From a virus, in IMG/VR virus record IMGVR_UViG_3300042305_000730, positions 32,979-96,978 of that record: a stretch of DNA of 64,000 nt. One strand, written 5' to 3'. The position numbers and the translations under genes were made by a program. Shown piece by piece: positions 37,245 through 46,694 of the stretch (position 1 is the first letter of the stretch; every line of letters begins with the position of its first letter). Under the pieces are notes generated by a model, which saw nothing but the letters and a program-made list of their open reading frames with translations, did no database searches and was not told where the DNA came from.

Positions 37245-37623
37245 CGTAATCCATCTCCTCTTCCCAATCTAAAAAACTGTCAGGTGATATTAAAGCAATA
37301 ACATTGTTCTCTAGCAACTTTTGAACAAGAGCCATCCCATATGACAGCAATACTGTCTTTGATCCGTCAACCATCCTAGTACTAGGTTTCTCATCTTCAC
37401 CCATGGTAACTTCTAAAACTTCTGTAAACCAATTAACTGCTTCTTCAACCTCATCGTACACACCAAAATCATGTAAAACATCCCATTGGGAGTTAATTAA
37501 TTCGGATTCCATGTCCTGTACTTCTTTGGATGGTGGGGTAAGCCCCATATGTTGGGCCAGTTCTTGACCAGATGGTAATGAGAGCATTAAACAAAAGTTT
37601 CGTTTTTCACCGACAGATCTCAT
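37237..37623 (-). CDS. Hypothetical protein coupled to DNA polymerase (128 aa)
   Basis: The ATG at 37623 overlaps the polymerase stop (ATGA) with GGAGG 9 nt upstream. SLPSGQELAQHMGLTPPSKE, EVLEVTMGEDEKPSTRMVDG and YGMALVQKLLENNVIALISP form a helical acidic protein. No family recognised. Confidence 0.55.
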   Translation of the reverse strand: MRSVGEKRNFCLMLSLPSGQELAQHMGLTPPSKEVQDMESELINSQWDVLHDFGVYDEVEEAVNWFTEVLEVTMGEDEKPSTRMVDGSKTVLLSYGMALVQKLLENNVIALISPDSFLDWEEEMDYDG

Positions 37624-39671
37624 TTTCCTTTTGCCTCCGACCAACTAGTTGCTGCATGACAGGACACTTTAAGTGTTACTCCCATAATACTCCTGCCATG
37701 CCCCATTGCAGAAACTAGCGTCTGCATTGCAGACTCTTCTTCTTCTTTAGGAGCAATAACCACAAGTTCGTCATGTACCTGTACCAGCATCTTGACATTG
37801 GTACCACTAAACGCTGCGTCCACGTCAATCATAGCCTGTTTACAAATGTCTGCGGCACTTCCTTGAATAATGGCGTTGATGGCTTGACGTTGGGCACGAG
37901 AAACATCAAACTGCCTAGTCAAGTTAAGACCAGGAAGCCTCCTACGCCTACCACTCAAGGTAGATACGTAGCCTGCCTTTGTACCTAAAGCAATGGCAAC
38001 TTGCTTCCACTTGGTTAGGCCAGAGAAACTCTTATAGTAAGCGTTGAGAATCTCTTCAGCATGTTCATCAGAGATGCCTGTCGTCCTAGCCAGTTTTGCA
38101 GAGCCACCACCATAGGCAGTAAGGAAGTTCACACCCTTACCAATCTGGCGCTCCTCTGAAGTTACTTCTGACAAATCTTTCCTAAAGACTGCTGCCGCTG
38201 TAGCGGCGTGAATGTCCTCATTGTTTTTAAAAATGCGAAGTAACTGGGGGTCTTGACTAAACATCGCCATAACACGCAACTCAATTTGATCGTAGTCAGC
38301 AACTAACATGGTGTATCCCTCAGGCGGAACAAACAACCCTCGGATGCTGGAGTCACGTGGAATGTTCTGCAAGTTTGGGTCATTGGATGACAACCTACCT
38401 GTAGCAGTTCGGTGCAGGTTATAGGAGGGGTGCAACTTCCCGTTATTTAGTTTAGGGATCAAACCATCAACGTAAGTAGATTTTAACTTCTGTAGTTCAG
38501 AATATGAAAGCAGTAAGGGAACCAAAGGGTGATCCTCTCGTAACTTCTCTAGGGCTTCCATGTCTACGGATGGTGCACCTTTAGGTGTTTTCTTGTGGGG
38601 CTTCAAACCTAAACCACCATCACGCTTTTTGTTAAACAAGTACTGTTGCTTGTCTTTATTGGAGTCAGGGTTAAACCCTGCGTAGGACATATCAGTAATT
38701 TCAAGCAAGCAATCACGTTGTTTAATCTCTAAATCTTTACGAAGGTCTTTGAGGGCACTGGTCTTTACCGTGATTCCCTCATCTTCCATGTTCATAATTA
38801 CCCGCAAAACTTCCATATCTTGTTTAAGTGCTGGCAAAATAGATTCTGAGAGGCGCAACTTAGCCTTCAATTTGGTATACAGCAACCAAGTCCAACGAGC
38901 ATCCAAATGCACGTAACGAGCCGCTTTATCAAAGGGAACCGTATCAATAACAGATCCTAACTTGCCTTCTTTTGCGTAAGCATCATGCCCATCAAAGTTA
39001 CGCATAATTAGTTTCTTCAATGAAAACTCAGGGACATTCTCATCTTCAAGGTGTTGGAGAATCATTGTGTCCATGTATGGACCTGGTGGTAGTTCTCCGT
39101 AGTACTTCTTAATAGAGCGAGCATCAAACTTTACGTTATGTCCTACCTTGATGAGGTCGCTAAAGAAAATTGGGCGCAACGCCTCAAAGACCTCTGAACG
39201 AGACAGTTGTGGTGGTGCAGGCGAATATTCTCCAGGAATGACGTACTTAGCCTTAGCCATAGACTCGTTGCCGTTTTCTAGCAACTTACGATAACCAGTT
39301 GGTGGAATGGTTGTACCATCGCCCCGTTGTTCAGGAACAATAATGTCTCCTAATTTGTGGCCCATTGGTATTGCCCATGAGTGCCCTGCCGTAGCAATGC
39401 TGATCCAAAACACCTCATTACGAAGAGGGTCTAGGGCTAAGTCTTTTAAGTACCTAGAACGAATTGTTTCCGTTGAACTAGCAATTATGGCGCTCCCTGG
39501 GTTCTTGAGAGTTGCAATGTGTTCCTTACACTCTTTTTCAAAAAGTTTAAGAAAATCATCATGCCTCTCAAGAACCCCACGGGATTCCACGTCAAAAGCA
39601 AACTCTCCTGCTTTTGTTACTACTTCTACAAGGGTTGTCAACTGCTCTACGGTGTGCACCGTATGACGCAT
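37620..39671 (-). CDS. polA: Family A DNA polymerase with 3-5 exonuclease domain
   Basis: 683 residues. The N-terminal exonuclease shows FDVES (26-30), KVGHNVKFDAR (175-185) and YVHLDARWTW (253-262), the Exo I-III acidic residues. The polymerase domain has TATGRLSSNDPNLQNIP (422-438), motif A VADYDQIELR (457-466), motif B RQIGKGVNFLTAYG (508-521) and motif C VHDELV (632-637). There is no 5-nuclease domain. The residue equivalent to E. coli Phe762 is Phe (516). It is the replicative polymerase of the phage. Confidence 0.95.
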   Translation of the reverse strand: MRHTVHTVEQLTTLVEVVTKAGEFAFDVESRGVLERHDDFLKLFEKECKEHIATLKNPGSAIIASSTETIRSRYLKDLALDPLRNEVFWISIATAGHSWAIPMGHKLGDIIVPEQRGDGTTIPPTGYRKLLENGNESMAKAKYVIPGEYSPAPPQLSRSEVFEALRPIFFSDLIKVGHNVKFDARSIKKYYGELPPGPYMDTMILQHLEDENVPEFSLKKLIMRNFDGHDAYAKEGKLGSVIDTVPFDKAARYVHLDARWTWLLYTKLKAKLRLSESILPALKQDMEVLRVIMNMEDEGITVKTSALKDLRKDLEIKQRDCLLEITDMSYAGFNPDSNKDKQQYLFNKKRDGGLGLKPHKKTPKGAPSVDMEALEKLREDHPLVPLLLSYSELQKLKSTYVDGLIPKLNNGKLHPSYNLHRTATGRLSSNDPNLQNIPRDSSIRGLFVPPEGYTMLVADYDQIELRVMAMFSQDPQLLRIFKNNEDIHAATAAAVFRKDLSEVTSEERQIGKGVNFLTAYGGGSAKLARTTGISDEHAEEILNAYYKSFSGLTKWKQVAIALGTKAGYVSTLSGRRRRLPGLNLTRQFDVSRAQRQAINAIIQGSAADICKQAMIDVDAAFSGTNVKMLVQVHDELVVIAPKEEEESAMQTLVSAMGHGRSIMGVTLKVSCHAATSWSEAKGK

Positions 39672-39676
39672 GTTAA

Positions 39677-40396
39677 CTACCTAGCGTCAAGCAGTTCAGT
39701 AGCAACTTCCAACAAGTCAGAGCGTGTTGGGATTTGGATGATGCTTGGGTCATAGGCGTTGTTTACCAAGACCTTCATACCGTCCTCTGTGATTGGAGTA
39801 AGTTTCCACTCTTCAAGGTCACGCTCACGAACCATCTGCAAGATGGTCTGTGTCTGTGCTCCCTTGCCAGTCTTGGAAACTGCCCAGTAATGCTTGGACA
39901 ATGGTCCCTGACGTGGGTCAAGATGGAAGTTCTTCAACTGGTCAATCAACCGAACACCAACCTCAAACGACTTAACGACTGGGTCTTCTCCATTCGCAAG
40001 CAACGCAATGTTGAATGCAAACTTGGTGCTTGGGCGATTACCTGCATCACATAGCGGGCAACCATTTGGGTCATCGTGCAAGCAAACAAATGACTTTTGG
40101 CCTTGACGACCATCAATCCAGTGTGTGCGAAATGAAGCGTATGGCTCATCTTCAAGAAACTTAATTACTTGTGTTTCCTCAAGAACCTTAAAACGCTGTG
40201 CGTAAGGTGATGCTGCTTCTTGAACACGATCTGCTGCACCCCAACCACGCTTAATGGTTCGGGCTGTTGCTGTTGGTGCGGCTGGTTCAAAACCAGTATC
40301 GGGCTTTGCCGTTACTGCTGGTTTTTCTGTAGGTGCCGTAGGAGTTGCAAACTCCTGTTCGTCATCTTCGTAATCATCATAGCGGTTCGTTGTCAT
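39677..40396 (-). CDS. Single-stranded DNA-binding protein (phage type)
   Basis: 239 residues. After a disordered acidic N-terminus (YDDYEDDEQEFATPTAPTEK) comes FLEDEPYASFRTHWIDGRQG, FVCLHDDPNGCPLCDAGNRP and KFAFNIALLANGEDPVVKSF, the C-x...G-C-P-L-C zinc site and OB-fold strands of the gp32-like SSB found upstream of polA in actinophages. It is expected to coat single-stranded DNA at the fork. Five bp separate it from polA. Confidence 0.75.
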   Translation of the reverse strand: MTTNRYDDYEDDEQEFATPTAPTEKPAVTAKPDTGFEPAAPTATARTIKRGWGAADRVQEAASPYAQRFKVLEETQVIKFLEDEPYASFRTHWIDGRQGQKSFVCLHDDPNGCPLCDAGNRPSTKFAFNIALLANGEDPVVKSFEVGVRLIDQLKNFHLDPRQGPLSKHYWAVSKTGKGAQTQTILQMVRERDLEEWKLTPITEDGMKVLVNNAYDPSIIQIPTRSDLLEVATELLDAR

Positions 40397-40428
40397 GTGT
40401 ACTTTCTCTGCTTTCTGTTGTTTGTTTT

Positions 40429-40848
40429 TTACTTAGTCCATTGTTCTTTAATGTGCTTTTTAAAACCTGCCCAGTTTGCTTTATTGGGTTGGGGATTATC
40501 CAAACCAAAATGCTGTACTGAGTAGATAAGTAACTCTACCTGCTTTCTGCTGTAAAGTCTACGACCCTTAGCAGTTTTTCCTGGAAGTTGTTGACCATAA
40601 GGTGCAGGTGCCCTAAAGGTCGCTGTCGGGATAAATCCCTTTGTTTCCCAAGATCTTATAGTTACCGCTTTGCGATTTAACGCTTTGGCAACCTCCCCCA
40701 CCGTGTAAAAAGTTTGCTCTTCACCACGAATAGAATAGACAATAGGGTGCAACAAAGAAAAAGGATCTTCAATCCTTGTTGGCTTTCGCTTTTTCCTGTT
40801 TTTCGGAGGAGTTTTGCCAGGGTAATCATTTAAACTTTCAGAGCCCAT
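40429..40848 (-). CDS. MerR-type helix-turn-helix protein
   Basis: 139 residues. TFYTVGEVAKALNRKAVTIR then SWETKGFIPTATFRAPAPYG and RRLYSRKQVELLIY is a MerR-like winged HTH (G-E-[VL]-A-x-x-L-x-[RV]-x-x-x-T-I-R-x-W-E-x-x-G-[FL]-[IL]-P). Flanking basic residues (KNRKKRKPTR) suit DNA binding. It may control the replication operon or act as an accessory in replication. Overlaps the upstream gene by 19 nt. Confidence 0.75.
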   Translation of the reverse strand: MGSESLNDYPGKTPPKNRKKRKPTRIEDPFSLLHPIVYSIRGEEQTFYTVGEVAKALNRKAVTIRSWETKGFIPTATFRAPAPYGQQLPGKTAKGRRLYSRKQVELLIYSVQHFGLDNPQPNKANWAGFKKHIKEQWTK

Positions 40849-41249
40849 GTTTCTTTCTCTACGTAAAAAGTCTTAATTGTTTCTTGGATGGCATCATTGT
40901 TCCATGCAAGACCAAGAAGTTTATCCTCACTGAGGACTTCAACAATTTCCCTCACAGTTTCCCAGTGACCATTCTGTTTTGCCCATGCCTCAGCAGCACT
41001 AGAATTAAACGACTTAGAAATCCTACGCTCACGCTTAAATTCTAAGTCACCCATATCAATCCAAAGGTTTCCCTTTTCGTCAGGCTGTCCATAGGTTACC
41101 AACATCTGTGTCAAATCAGCCTTTAAAGCATCAACACGTTTCTGAGTCATTTCCAACATGTGTTTATGATTTTTATACTCATCCACAAGCATGCGGGTGT
41201 GCTGTTTATCAAAATCTGATGCTGGTGTTTCCCTTACAATTTGTGCCAT
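40830..41249 (-). CDS. Hypothetical protein (139 aa), replication operon
   Basis: The ATG at 41249 is chosen as it lies just after the upstream stop. A long helix (EYKNHKHMLEMTQKRVDALK) is followed by DEKGNLWIDMGDLEFKRERR and EAWAKQNGHWETVREIVEVL. The architecture resembles phage proteins that sit near polA; function unknown. Confidence 0.55.
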   Translation of the reverse strand: MAQIVRETPASDFDKQHTRMLVDEYKNHKHMLEMTQKRVDALKADLTQMLVTYGQPDEKGNLWIDMGDLEFKRERRISKSFNSSAAEAWAKQNGHWETVREIVEVLSEDKLLGLAWNNDAIQETIKTFYVEKETWALKV

Positions 41250-41253
41250 GTTA

Positions 41254-41511
41254 TTAACCAATCTCAATCTGGTTTTTTGTTGTAATAATTTTGCCTGACA
41301 TGTTAAATGAATGCATTAAATCACAAATTAATTCAGATGCTTCTGTTTCAGTCAATGCTTTTTTCCAGTTTGGTGCTTCCAAAAAAGACCTATCAACAAG
41401 TGCTGTCATTTTGCCCATAATGTATGGCAAATGCTCATCCCAATGTTTATTAACTTCGTGATAATTGTCCCTATCAACTCCTGATTTTGTTTTCATATCT
41501 GTGAATTTCAT
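41254..41511 (-). CDS. Hypothetical protein (85 aa), replication operon
   Basis: MKFTDMKTKSGVDRDNYHEV, then HLPYIMGKMTALVDRSFLEA. SD GGAGG at 9 nt. No family recognised; co-transcribed with the SNF2 helicase. Confidence 0.5.
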   Translation of the reverse strand: MKFTDMKTKSGVDRDNYHEVNKHWDEHLPYIMGKMTALVDRSFLEAPNWKKALTETEASELICDLMHSFNMSGKIITTKNQIEIG

Positions 41512-41513
41512 AT

Positions 41514-43058
41514 TTATACCTCCTTGTGTCGTAGGAACTCTGAAAGAGCGCCTAAGTTTAATTGAAAACTTCCCTTATTATCATAACCACCATCAATAAA
41601 TGCTTTATTGATTCCTCGTTTTTCCTGCAACATTTCGTATTGCCTCTCTTCAATGCTACCTTTCATAACGAAGGAGACCACATTAACGTGTGGAAACTCA
41701 GATGACAACCTAATGATTCTGGCTTCTCGTTGGTCTAGTTTGCCAGCACTCCATGGAAGGTCATAGGAGATAAGGTAATTGGCAATTGGTAGGTCAACAC
41801 CATAGCCACCTGCATCTGAGGAAAGAAATAGCCTGGTGTTTGGGTCGGTGGAAAACTCTTGTTTAGCCTTATCCCTATCCATCATGTCCATACCCCCCAT
41901 AAATAGAACACTACGGGTGGTTGCTTTAGTTGCTTCTTGAATAAGGCGCAAATTGTTTTTAAAGAAAGAAAACAAAACAACTTTGTTCTTAGGATTTTCT
42001 TCTAAGACATCTGTAATGTACTGAACTACTGCATCAAGTTTAGGAGTATTAAAGTTATCTTGGATCAACCCTTGTGCTACTACTTGTGAAGCATGCTTGC
42101 TGCCTTGAGTGTTGCCGTCATCTAAGTACATTTCTGCAGACAACTTTACAAGCGCTGGGTTATCACAGAACATACGTAGAGTAGTTAGGCGAGACATAAT
42201 ATCTCCCTGTGCTTCCATGTTTTTATTGTTGCCATAGTAGTGGGCCCATAAATCAAAACCACGACCATGCTCAGTCATTGCTTTTTGAATAGCAGTCAAT
42301 AGGTCTTCTGCTAATTTTCGGTAAGTTATTGCACCAAAGGAATCAAAAGGAACTGGAACTACTTGCTGAATTACTACAGGTAATTGGTCAGCAATATCCT
42401 CACGAGTTTTACGGATCATTACATTTTCCATGCTGGTGTGCAATGACTTTAAATTTCTGTATCGTTTTGGTTTACCAAAGTGGTCACGCTCAATGAATGT
42501 CCTGTCAAACACTTCAAACTTTCCAAGGATAGTTGGGTCAACAAATTCCATAATAGAGAACAACTCTTCTGGGCGGTTCTCAATTGGCTGTCCTGTTAGT
42601 GCAAACCTATAGTGGTATTTCTTCCCAAGGCGTTTGATTAGCCGTGAGCGTTTTGCTCTTGGTGTTTTAATCATGGTTGCTTCATCTACAACAATTGCAT
42701 CAAACTTATGCTTTTCGTAGGAAGCAATGTCATTGGCAAGAGACTCAGGGTTGACAATAACGTACTGAGCACTTATGGCTGTTCTCCATAGTTTCTTCCT
42801 TGCAGCAATACCACCGTCAATAACAACACACGATGAGTCTGTAAACTTCTCAATCTCTCGTTTCCATTGGTACTTCAAAGAAGACGGTACGACAATAAGT
42901 GTTTTACAAACCTCACCCATCACTTGCAAATTTTCAATAGTTGCAATCGTAGTGATAGTCTTACCAGCACCCATCACAAGGGCCAAGAGCATTTGACCAC
43001 GGTCAACCATCTGTTCCGTGGCTTCTTCTTGAAAGGGGTATAACTTGCCCTTAAACAT
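41514..43058 (-). CDS. SNF2-family DNA helicase / translocase
   Basis: 514 residues from the ATG at 43058, which overlaps the primase stop; a TTG three nt earlier is also possible. Motif I is MGAGKT (29-34), motif II IVVDEATMIK, motif III ALTGQP, and the second RecA lobe ends in AGKLDQREARIIRLSSEFPH. SNF2 helicases of this size are common in phage replication operons and may remodel DNA or assist fork restart. It complements a second SNF2 gene at 11377. Confidence 0.9.
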   Translation of the reverse strand: MFKGKLYPFQEEATEQMVDRGQMLLALVMGAGKTITTIATIENLQVMGEVCKTLIVVPSSLKYQWKREIEKFTDSSCVVIDGGIAARKKLWRTAISAQYVIVNPESLANDIASYEKHKFDAIVVDEATMIKTPRAKRSRLIKRLGKKYHYRFALTGQPIENRPEELFSIMEFVDPTILGKFEVFDRTFIERDHFGKPKRYRNLKSLHTSMENVMIRKTREDIADQLPVVIQQVVPVPFDSFGAITYRKLAEDLLTAIQKAMTEHGRGFDLWAHYYGNNKNMEAQGDIMSRLTTLRMFCDNPALVKLSAEMYLDDGNTQGSKHASQVVAQGLIQDNFNTPKLDAVVQYITDVLEENPKNKVVLFSFFKNNLRLIQEATKATTRSVLFMGGMDMMDRDKAKQEFSTDPNTRLFLSSDAGGYGVDLPIANYLISYDLPWSAGKLDQREARIIRLSSEFPHVNVVSFVMKGSIEERQYEMLQEKRGINKAFIDGGYDNKGSFQLNLGALSEFLRHKEV

Positions 43059-43971
43059 CAAGCCACCAGGGGAATACTGAGGCTTGGCTAACTGCTGTAA
43101 TTATTTGTGCGTGTGTCATTTCACCGATATCTTTTGCGTCCGTGTGTGCGTAGTGTAACCAGTTTACACCATGCCTGAATGCAGGTAACGCTTTTTGTAG
43201 TTTTTGGGCTGCAGAAATACCAGCAGAATCATTATCTAAAGCAATAATTAAACCGTCAAAGTGCTCTACAAGTAACCGTATCTGTTGTTTACTGATGTGA
43301 GCACCATAGGAAGCGACACCACACACCCCAGAAACTACCGTAGCCAAACGTGCTGCATCCAAAGGTGACTCTACAAGTACACCAATCGTGCAATCTGCCT
43401 TATCAATACCAAACAATGTTTCAGACTTCTTTACACCGATGGGATAATTACGAACCTGTGATGGTTGTTTTTCTTGCCAACCCAACAACTCCCCCATAGG
43501 TGACACGATAGGTAAAATCCAAGCCTGCTTACCTTCATCAAACCTAATGCCATATTTTCGTGCCGAATCTCGGTCAATGCCCCGTGTGAACAACCACTCG
43601 TCTGAAGGTGCAGGGAAAGAACTAAAAGACTTCCAATCAACTGTTGGCTTCTTTTCAAGGGGTGCAGTTGAGTTGAGCCTTTCTAAACCCTTAGCCACAA
43701 TAAAGGAGTGCACAGCAACAATAGAGTCAGACTCCCCAGTCAACTCAGAAACAAGCGAAGACAATGTCCCCTTAGCGCCACAGGAATAACACAACCATAA
43801 ACCTGTGTGGGCATTCATAGACCACGAGGGTGATGCATCCTCCTTACCAACACGATTAAAGTGCACTGGGCAACGTGCAGAAATTTCGTTCTCACCGATA
43901 CGCCGAACGTCCACACCTAAGTGCTGTAGCACATGTGCTACGTCAGTAATACCAGTTGTCTCGGTCATCAT
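43051..43971 (-). CDS. DnaG-type primase (CHC2 zinc finger and Toprim)
   Basis: About 306 residues from ATG 43971 (adjacent ATG at 43968; GGGGAT upstream). CPVHFNR (34-40) and LCYSCGAKG (60-68) form the CHC2-like zinc finger. The Toprim core is seen as VLVESPLDAARL and LIIALDNDSAG, supplying the Glu and the D-x-D that bind catalytic metals. It overlaps the helicase gene by 29 nt. It makes RNA primers for the fork; no helicase domain is fused, unlike T7 gp4. Confidence 0.85.
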   Translation of the reverse strand: MMTETTGITDVAHVLQHLGVDVRRIGENEISARCPVHFNRVGKEDASPSWSMNAHTGLWLCYSCGAKGTLSSLVSELTGESDSIVAVHSFIVAKGLERLNSTAPLEKKPTVDWKSFSSFPAPSDEWLFTRGIDRDSARKYGIRFDEGKQAWILPIVSPMGELLGWQEKQPSQVRNYPIGVKKSETLFGIDKADCTIGVLVESPLDAARLATVVSGVCGVASYGAHISKQQIRLLVEHFDGLIIALDNDSAGISAAQKLQKALPAFRHGVNWLHYAHTDAKDIGEMTHAQIITAVSQASVFPWWLDV

Positions 43972-45208
43972 CTTTATCATCCCCTTCTTCTCCCACTTCT
44001 GTAAAGTCCATGTTTGCCCAATCCCAGTTGATCCTAATTTCGCCAAGTGGTGCTGAACGAGCAAGGACGACACGAATGATTCCCTGATTCTCAATGTCAG
44101 GGTCAGACTCAACAGCAAGCACAAGGTCGGAGTCTTGGGCAAATGAAGAGGTGTAGCCAATAGAGTCTGCGGTTACCCTCCTGGACTTCTTGTTACCCAA
44201 CTTCCAAGACAAGACTTGAGTAGTACCTACAACAGGAATATCTTGGTTTTGGGCAAGGCGCTTTAATGCACGGGTGATATTGGTGAGCGCCTGTGGACTA
44301 CCTTTGGGCTCTCCTTGCTCATCGTCCATCAAGTACACACCGTCAATAAACAGAATGTCAGGTTGGTATTCCCGTACCTTCGCCGTGAGTGCGCTAACGG
44401 TCGTAACAGATGCGGTGTCCTCGGTAATTACAAAAGGATGCATGTTCTTACGCATACGCAAGGTTTCACGAACCTTTTCAAACTCTTGGTCAGATAATGA
44501 CGCACGCAGAATATTGCTATATGGAACCTTAGCAACAATTGCGTCATAACGTGCTGCTTGCTCTTCGGCTGACATTTCAAAAGATACAAACAGTGGGCGC
44601 TTACCATGAATGTGTGCAGCATTAGCCATCATCAAAGTCATCAACGACTTACCCTTTTTGGCCTCACCAACAAAAGTAATCAACTGCTGAGGGCGGAGAC
44701 CAGAAGTAATCCTGTCAAGACCTTGGATACCCGTAGGGATTCCACGAATAGCATTTGGCATTTTACGAAGTTCATCGTATTTGTCAACACGCTCTTCCCA
44801 AGTCTCAATTAAGTTGACATCTCGCAAGCGAGCAACATCAGCCCCAGCCTTCTGAACACCAGCCGCTAATATTTTAAATGCTTCAGTGGTATCCCCACTT
44901 TGGATGGAAGGCATTGCCGCAGACATCGCTTCAACCAAGTTGCGATGGCGATATGTCGCATAGATTTCTGTAACAAGTGCGCTAAACGGTTCACCTTTAG
45001 CATCAAGAAACTTAATATCACCAAACTCTTGCTTGATAGCACGGGTGGTTGGAACCTCACCATGCTCCCTCCAAAAAGAAACCAACCATTCCCAAACAAT
45101 TGCCCACTCGGAAGTAAAGTGATGTGCTTTAACCCCATGCTTCATGGAGTACGAAAGGTCTTGCTCCTGAACTACTTTGCTAATTAATAGTTGTTCTGCA
45201 CTAGCCAT
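43943..45208 (-). CDS. dnaB: Replicative DnaB-type helicase
   Basis: 421 residues, ATG at 45208 in a TGATG junction. N-terminal helical DnaB domain (SEWAIVWEWLVSFWREHGEV), then the RecA-like core: RGIPTGIQGLDRITSGLRPQ, Walker A GEAKKGKS (181-188), FVSFEMSAEEQ, Walker B ILFIDGVYLM and TTQVLSW. It unwinds DNA at the fork, presumably loaded by the AAA+ protein encoded upstream at 45641. The C-terminus is acidic (EEGDDKDDDRDN). Confidence 0.9.
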   Translation of the reverse strand: MASAEQLLISKVVQEQDLSYSMKHGVKAHHFTSEWAIVWEWLVSFWREHGEVPTTRAIKQEFGDIKFLDAKGEPFSALVTEIYATYRHRNLVEAMSAAMPSIQSGDTTEAFKILAAGVQKAGADVARLRDVNLIETWEERVDKYDELRKMPNAIRGIPTGIQGLDRITSGLRPQQLITFVGEAKKGKSLMTLMMANAAHIHGKRPLFVSFEMSAEEQAARYDAIVAKVPYSNILRASLSDQEFEKVRETLRMRKNMHPFVITEDTASVTTVSALTAKVREYQPDILFIDGVYLMDDEQGEPKGSPQALTNITRALKRLAQNQDIPVVGTTQVLSWKLGNKKSRRVTADSIGYTSSFAQDSDLVLAVESDPDIENQGIIRVVLARSAPLGEIRINWDWANMDFTEVGEEGDDKDDDRDNWYY

Positions 45209-45651
45209 CAGAGCGACCATGCGGTGTTCGTAGACACCACGGTTGCACGCATACCAATCACCTTCGCCTGTTCTTGATCTGCTGTGTATATCTTTGTAAT
45301 ACCCCTATTGAATTGCAATTCAAAAGCAAGGTCATTAATGTTGTCAAATGAAACCACGTTCGTAGATATTCCCTTCTTTAATAGCCACCTGTCTACTGCT
45401 TCCGCAAAGCCAGGGGGGAGCAGTGTATACACCTCCGTACCAACACCCAACCTGTGGATTGAATCACTTAGATGTTTAACAGGCAGTGTGTTTGTCTGCC
45501 ACATCTTAAGATACGCATCCCACTTCTCACTTTTTAATAAATAACTAGCCTTAATTTTTTCAAGTTTTCCTGTTGGCTCAGAGGCAAGCACTCCCTCAAA
45601 CATTGTTGCCTGCACACGAGGAGCATAGGAAGCAAGATCATTACCCTGCAT
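45208..45651 (-). CDS. Hypothetical protein between helicase and loader (147 aa)
   Basis: The ATG at 45651 overlaps the loader gene by 11 nt. MQGNDLASYAPRVQATMFEG, LPPGFAEAVDRWLLKKGIST and FNRGITKIYTADQEQAKVIG then RATVVSTNTAWSL. The end suggests an alpha/beta HAD-like or Rossmann-like fold (strand, T-A-D, G-x-R-A-T). Function unknown. Confidence 0.55.
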   Translation of the reverse strand: MQGNDLASYAPRVQATMFEGVLASEPTGKLEKIKASYLLKSEKWDAYLKMWQTNTLPVKHLSDSIHRLGVGTEVYTLLPPGFAEAVDRWLLKKGISTNVVSFDNINDLAFELQFNRGITKIYTADQEQAKVIGMRATVVSTNTAWSL

Positions 45652-46282
45652 GTTGTGTGACTCGGTAATCCTTTCCTTCAAACGGAATCTGTAATGTAGC
45701 ATCTTGCAAAATAGATGCAAGTCGTGGGCCGTAATTAACGCCGATAGAAGCAATACTCATTTCAGAGGTAACAATCGTAATCAACTTCTGTTCGTATCGG
45801 CTATTGAGCAAAGAAGAAACAGCGTTCTTAGTAAAGTCTGTTTTCTTCTCCCCACCAAGACCGTCTAGAACAACAATGTCAAAGACTGAGTTGATGTACT
45901 TCAGCAAGTACGGGTCACCATACTCGTCAGGGAGTTCCCCGTCAGAACGTAGTTCATCGTAGGTTGCCGCAATAAACTTCTCAGCGGTGATAAAGAAACC
46001 ACCCAACTGATGCTTGTGTAACAACTCAGAAAGAAGCGCTGCTGCTAGATGGGTCTTCCCTGTTCCTGTAGCACCGCAGAAATATAAACCTTCGCCACTC
46101 TCTAGGTTTTCTTCAATGTTGGATGCCCATCCACGAATGGCTTGGGTAACACCCCAACTACCAACCTCATCATCGTAAGAGTCAATCGTTTTATCTAAGT
46201 ACCTTTTTGGAATGTGAGCATTACTTACCCGCTCTTTTGGTGAACGGTTCCGCCAGTATCGTGGTCCATGCCAATCAGTCAT
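45641..46282 (-). CDS. DnaC/IstB-type AAA+ helicase loader
   Basis: 213 residues from ATG 46282, overlapping the previous stop. Walker A is CGATGTGKTHLAAAL, Walker B lies in VFDIVVLDGLGGEK, followed by SSLLNSRYEQKLITIVTSEM (sensor 1). It should load DnaB at the origin, which I place in the initiator gene 0.7 kb upstream. Gene order initiator, loader, helicase parallels lambda O and P. Confidence 0.85.
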   Translation of the reverse strand: MTDWHGPRYWRNRSPKERVSNAHIPKRYLDKTIDSYDDEVGSWGVTQAIRGWASNIEENLESGEGLYFCGATGTGKTHLAAALLSELLHKHQLGGFFITAEKFIAATYDELRSDGELPDEYGDPYLLKYINSVFDIVVLDGLGGEKKTDFTKNAVSSLLNSRYEQKLITIVTSEMSIASIGVNYGPRLASILQDATLQIPFEGKDYRVTQHAG

Positions 46283-46694
46283 GTAGGTACTTCTCCAATC
46301 GTGGGTCAAACTTAACCTGCTCAGAATCTACGGGAAGAATATCGGAAGTAATCCGTTTAAACAACCCTCCACGGCGACGGACAAATGCGAGCCAAGGAAC
46401 TTCTTGATTTGTTAATGGCGTGCGCTTGATGTCTTCTGCAAACAAATCAATCATGCGGTAGATCTGATCAGTTGTTACCGATTTAGATAACATCTCTTTA
46501 AAAACCTTCATCAGAGCAGGTCCGTTTACAGGGGCGTTCAGCGTCATGTTTGTACTTGTAGTGACATCACGAAAATAACGCAGTACGTGGGTCAGTCCCG
46601 TTTTGTTCTTACTAGGGACAACTTGTGTGGGTTCATCCGCTCCTATCGGAGTGACATCCCAATCATCATTTTTCTTTTGGCGTGTAATGGGCAA
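46275..46694 (-). CDS. Replication-operon protein (139 aa), possible loader accessory
   Basis: The only start near the frame's beginning is a TTG at 46694 (MPITRQKKNDDW); a later ATG (residue 50) is possible. MKVFKEMLSKSVTTDQIYRM followed by IDLFAEDIKRTPLTNQEVPW is helical, as in small DnaD/DnaT-like or loader-associated proteins. It sits between the initiator and the loader. No firm family. Confidence 0.5.
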   Translation of the reverse strand: MPITRQKKNDDWDVTPIGADEPTQVVPSKNKTGLTHVLRYFRDVTTSTNMTLNAPVNGPALMKVFKEMLSKSVTTDQIYRMIDLFAEDIKRTPLTNQEVPWLAFVRRRGGLFKRITSDILPVDSEQVKFDPRLEKYLHD

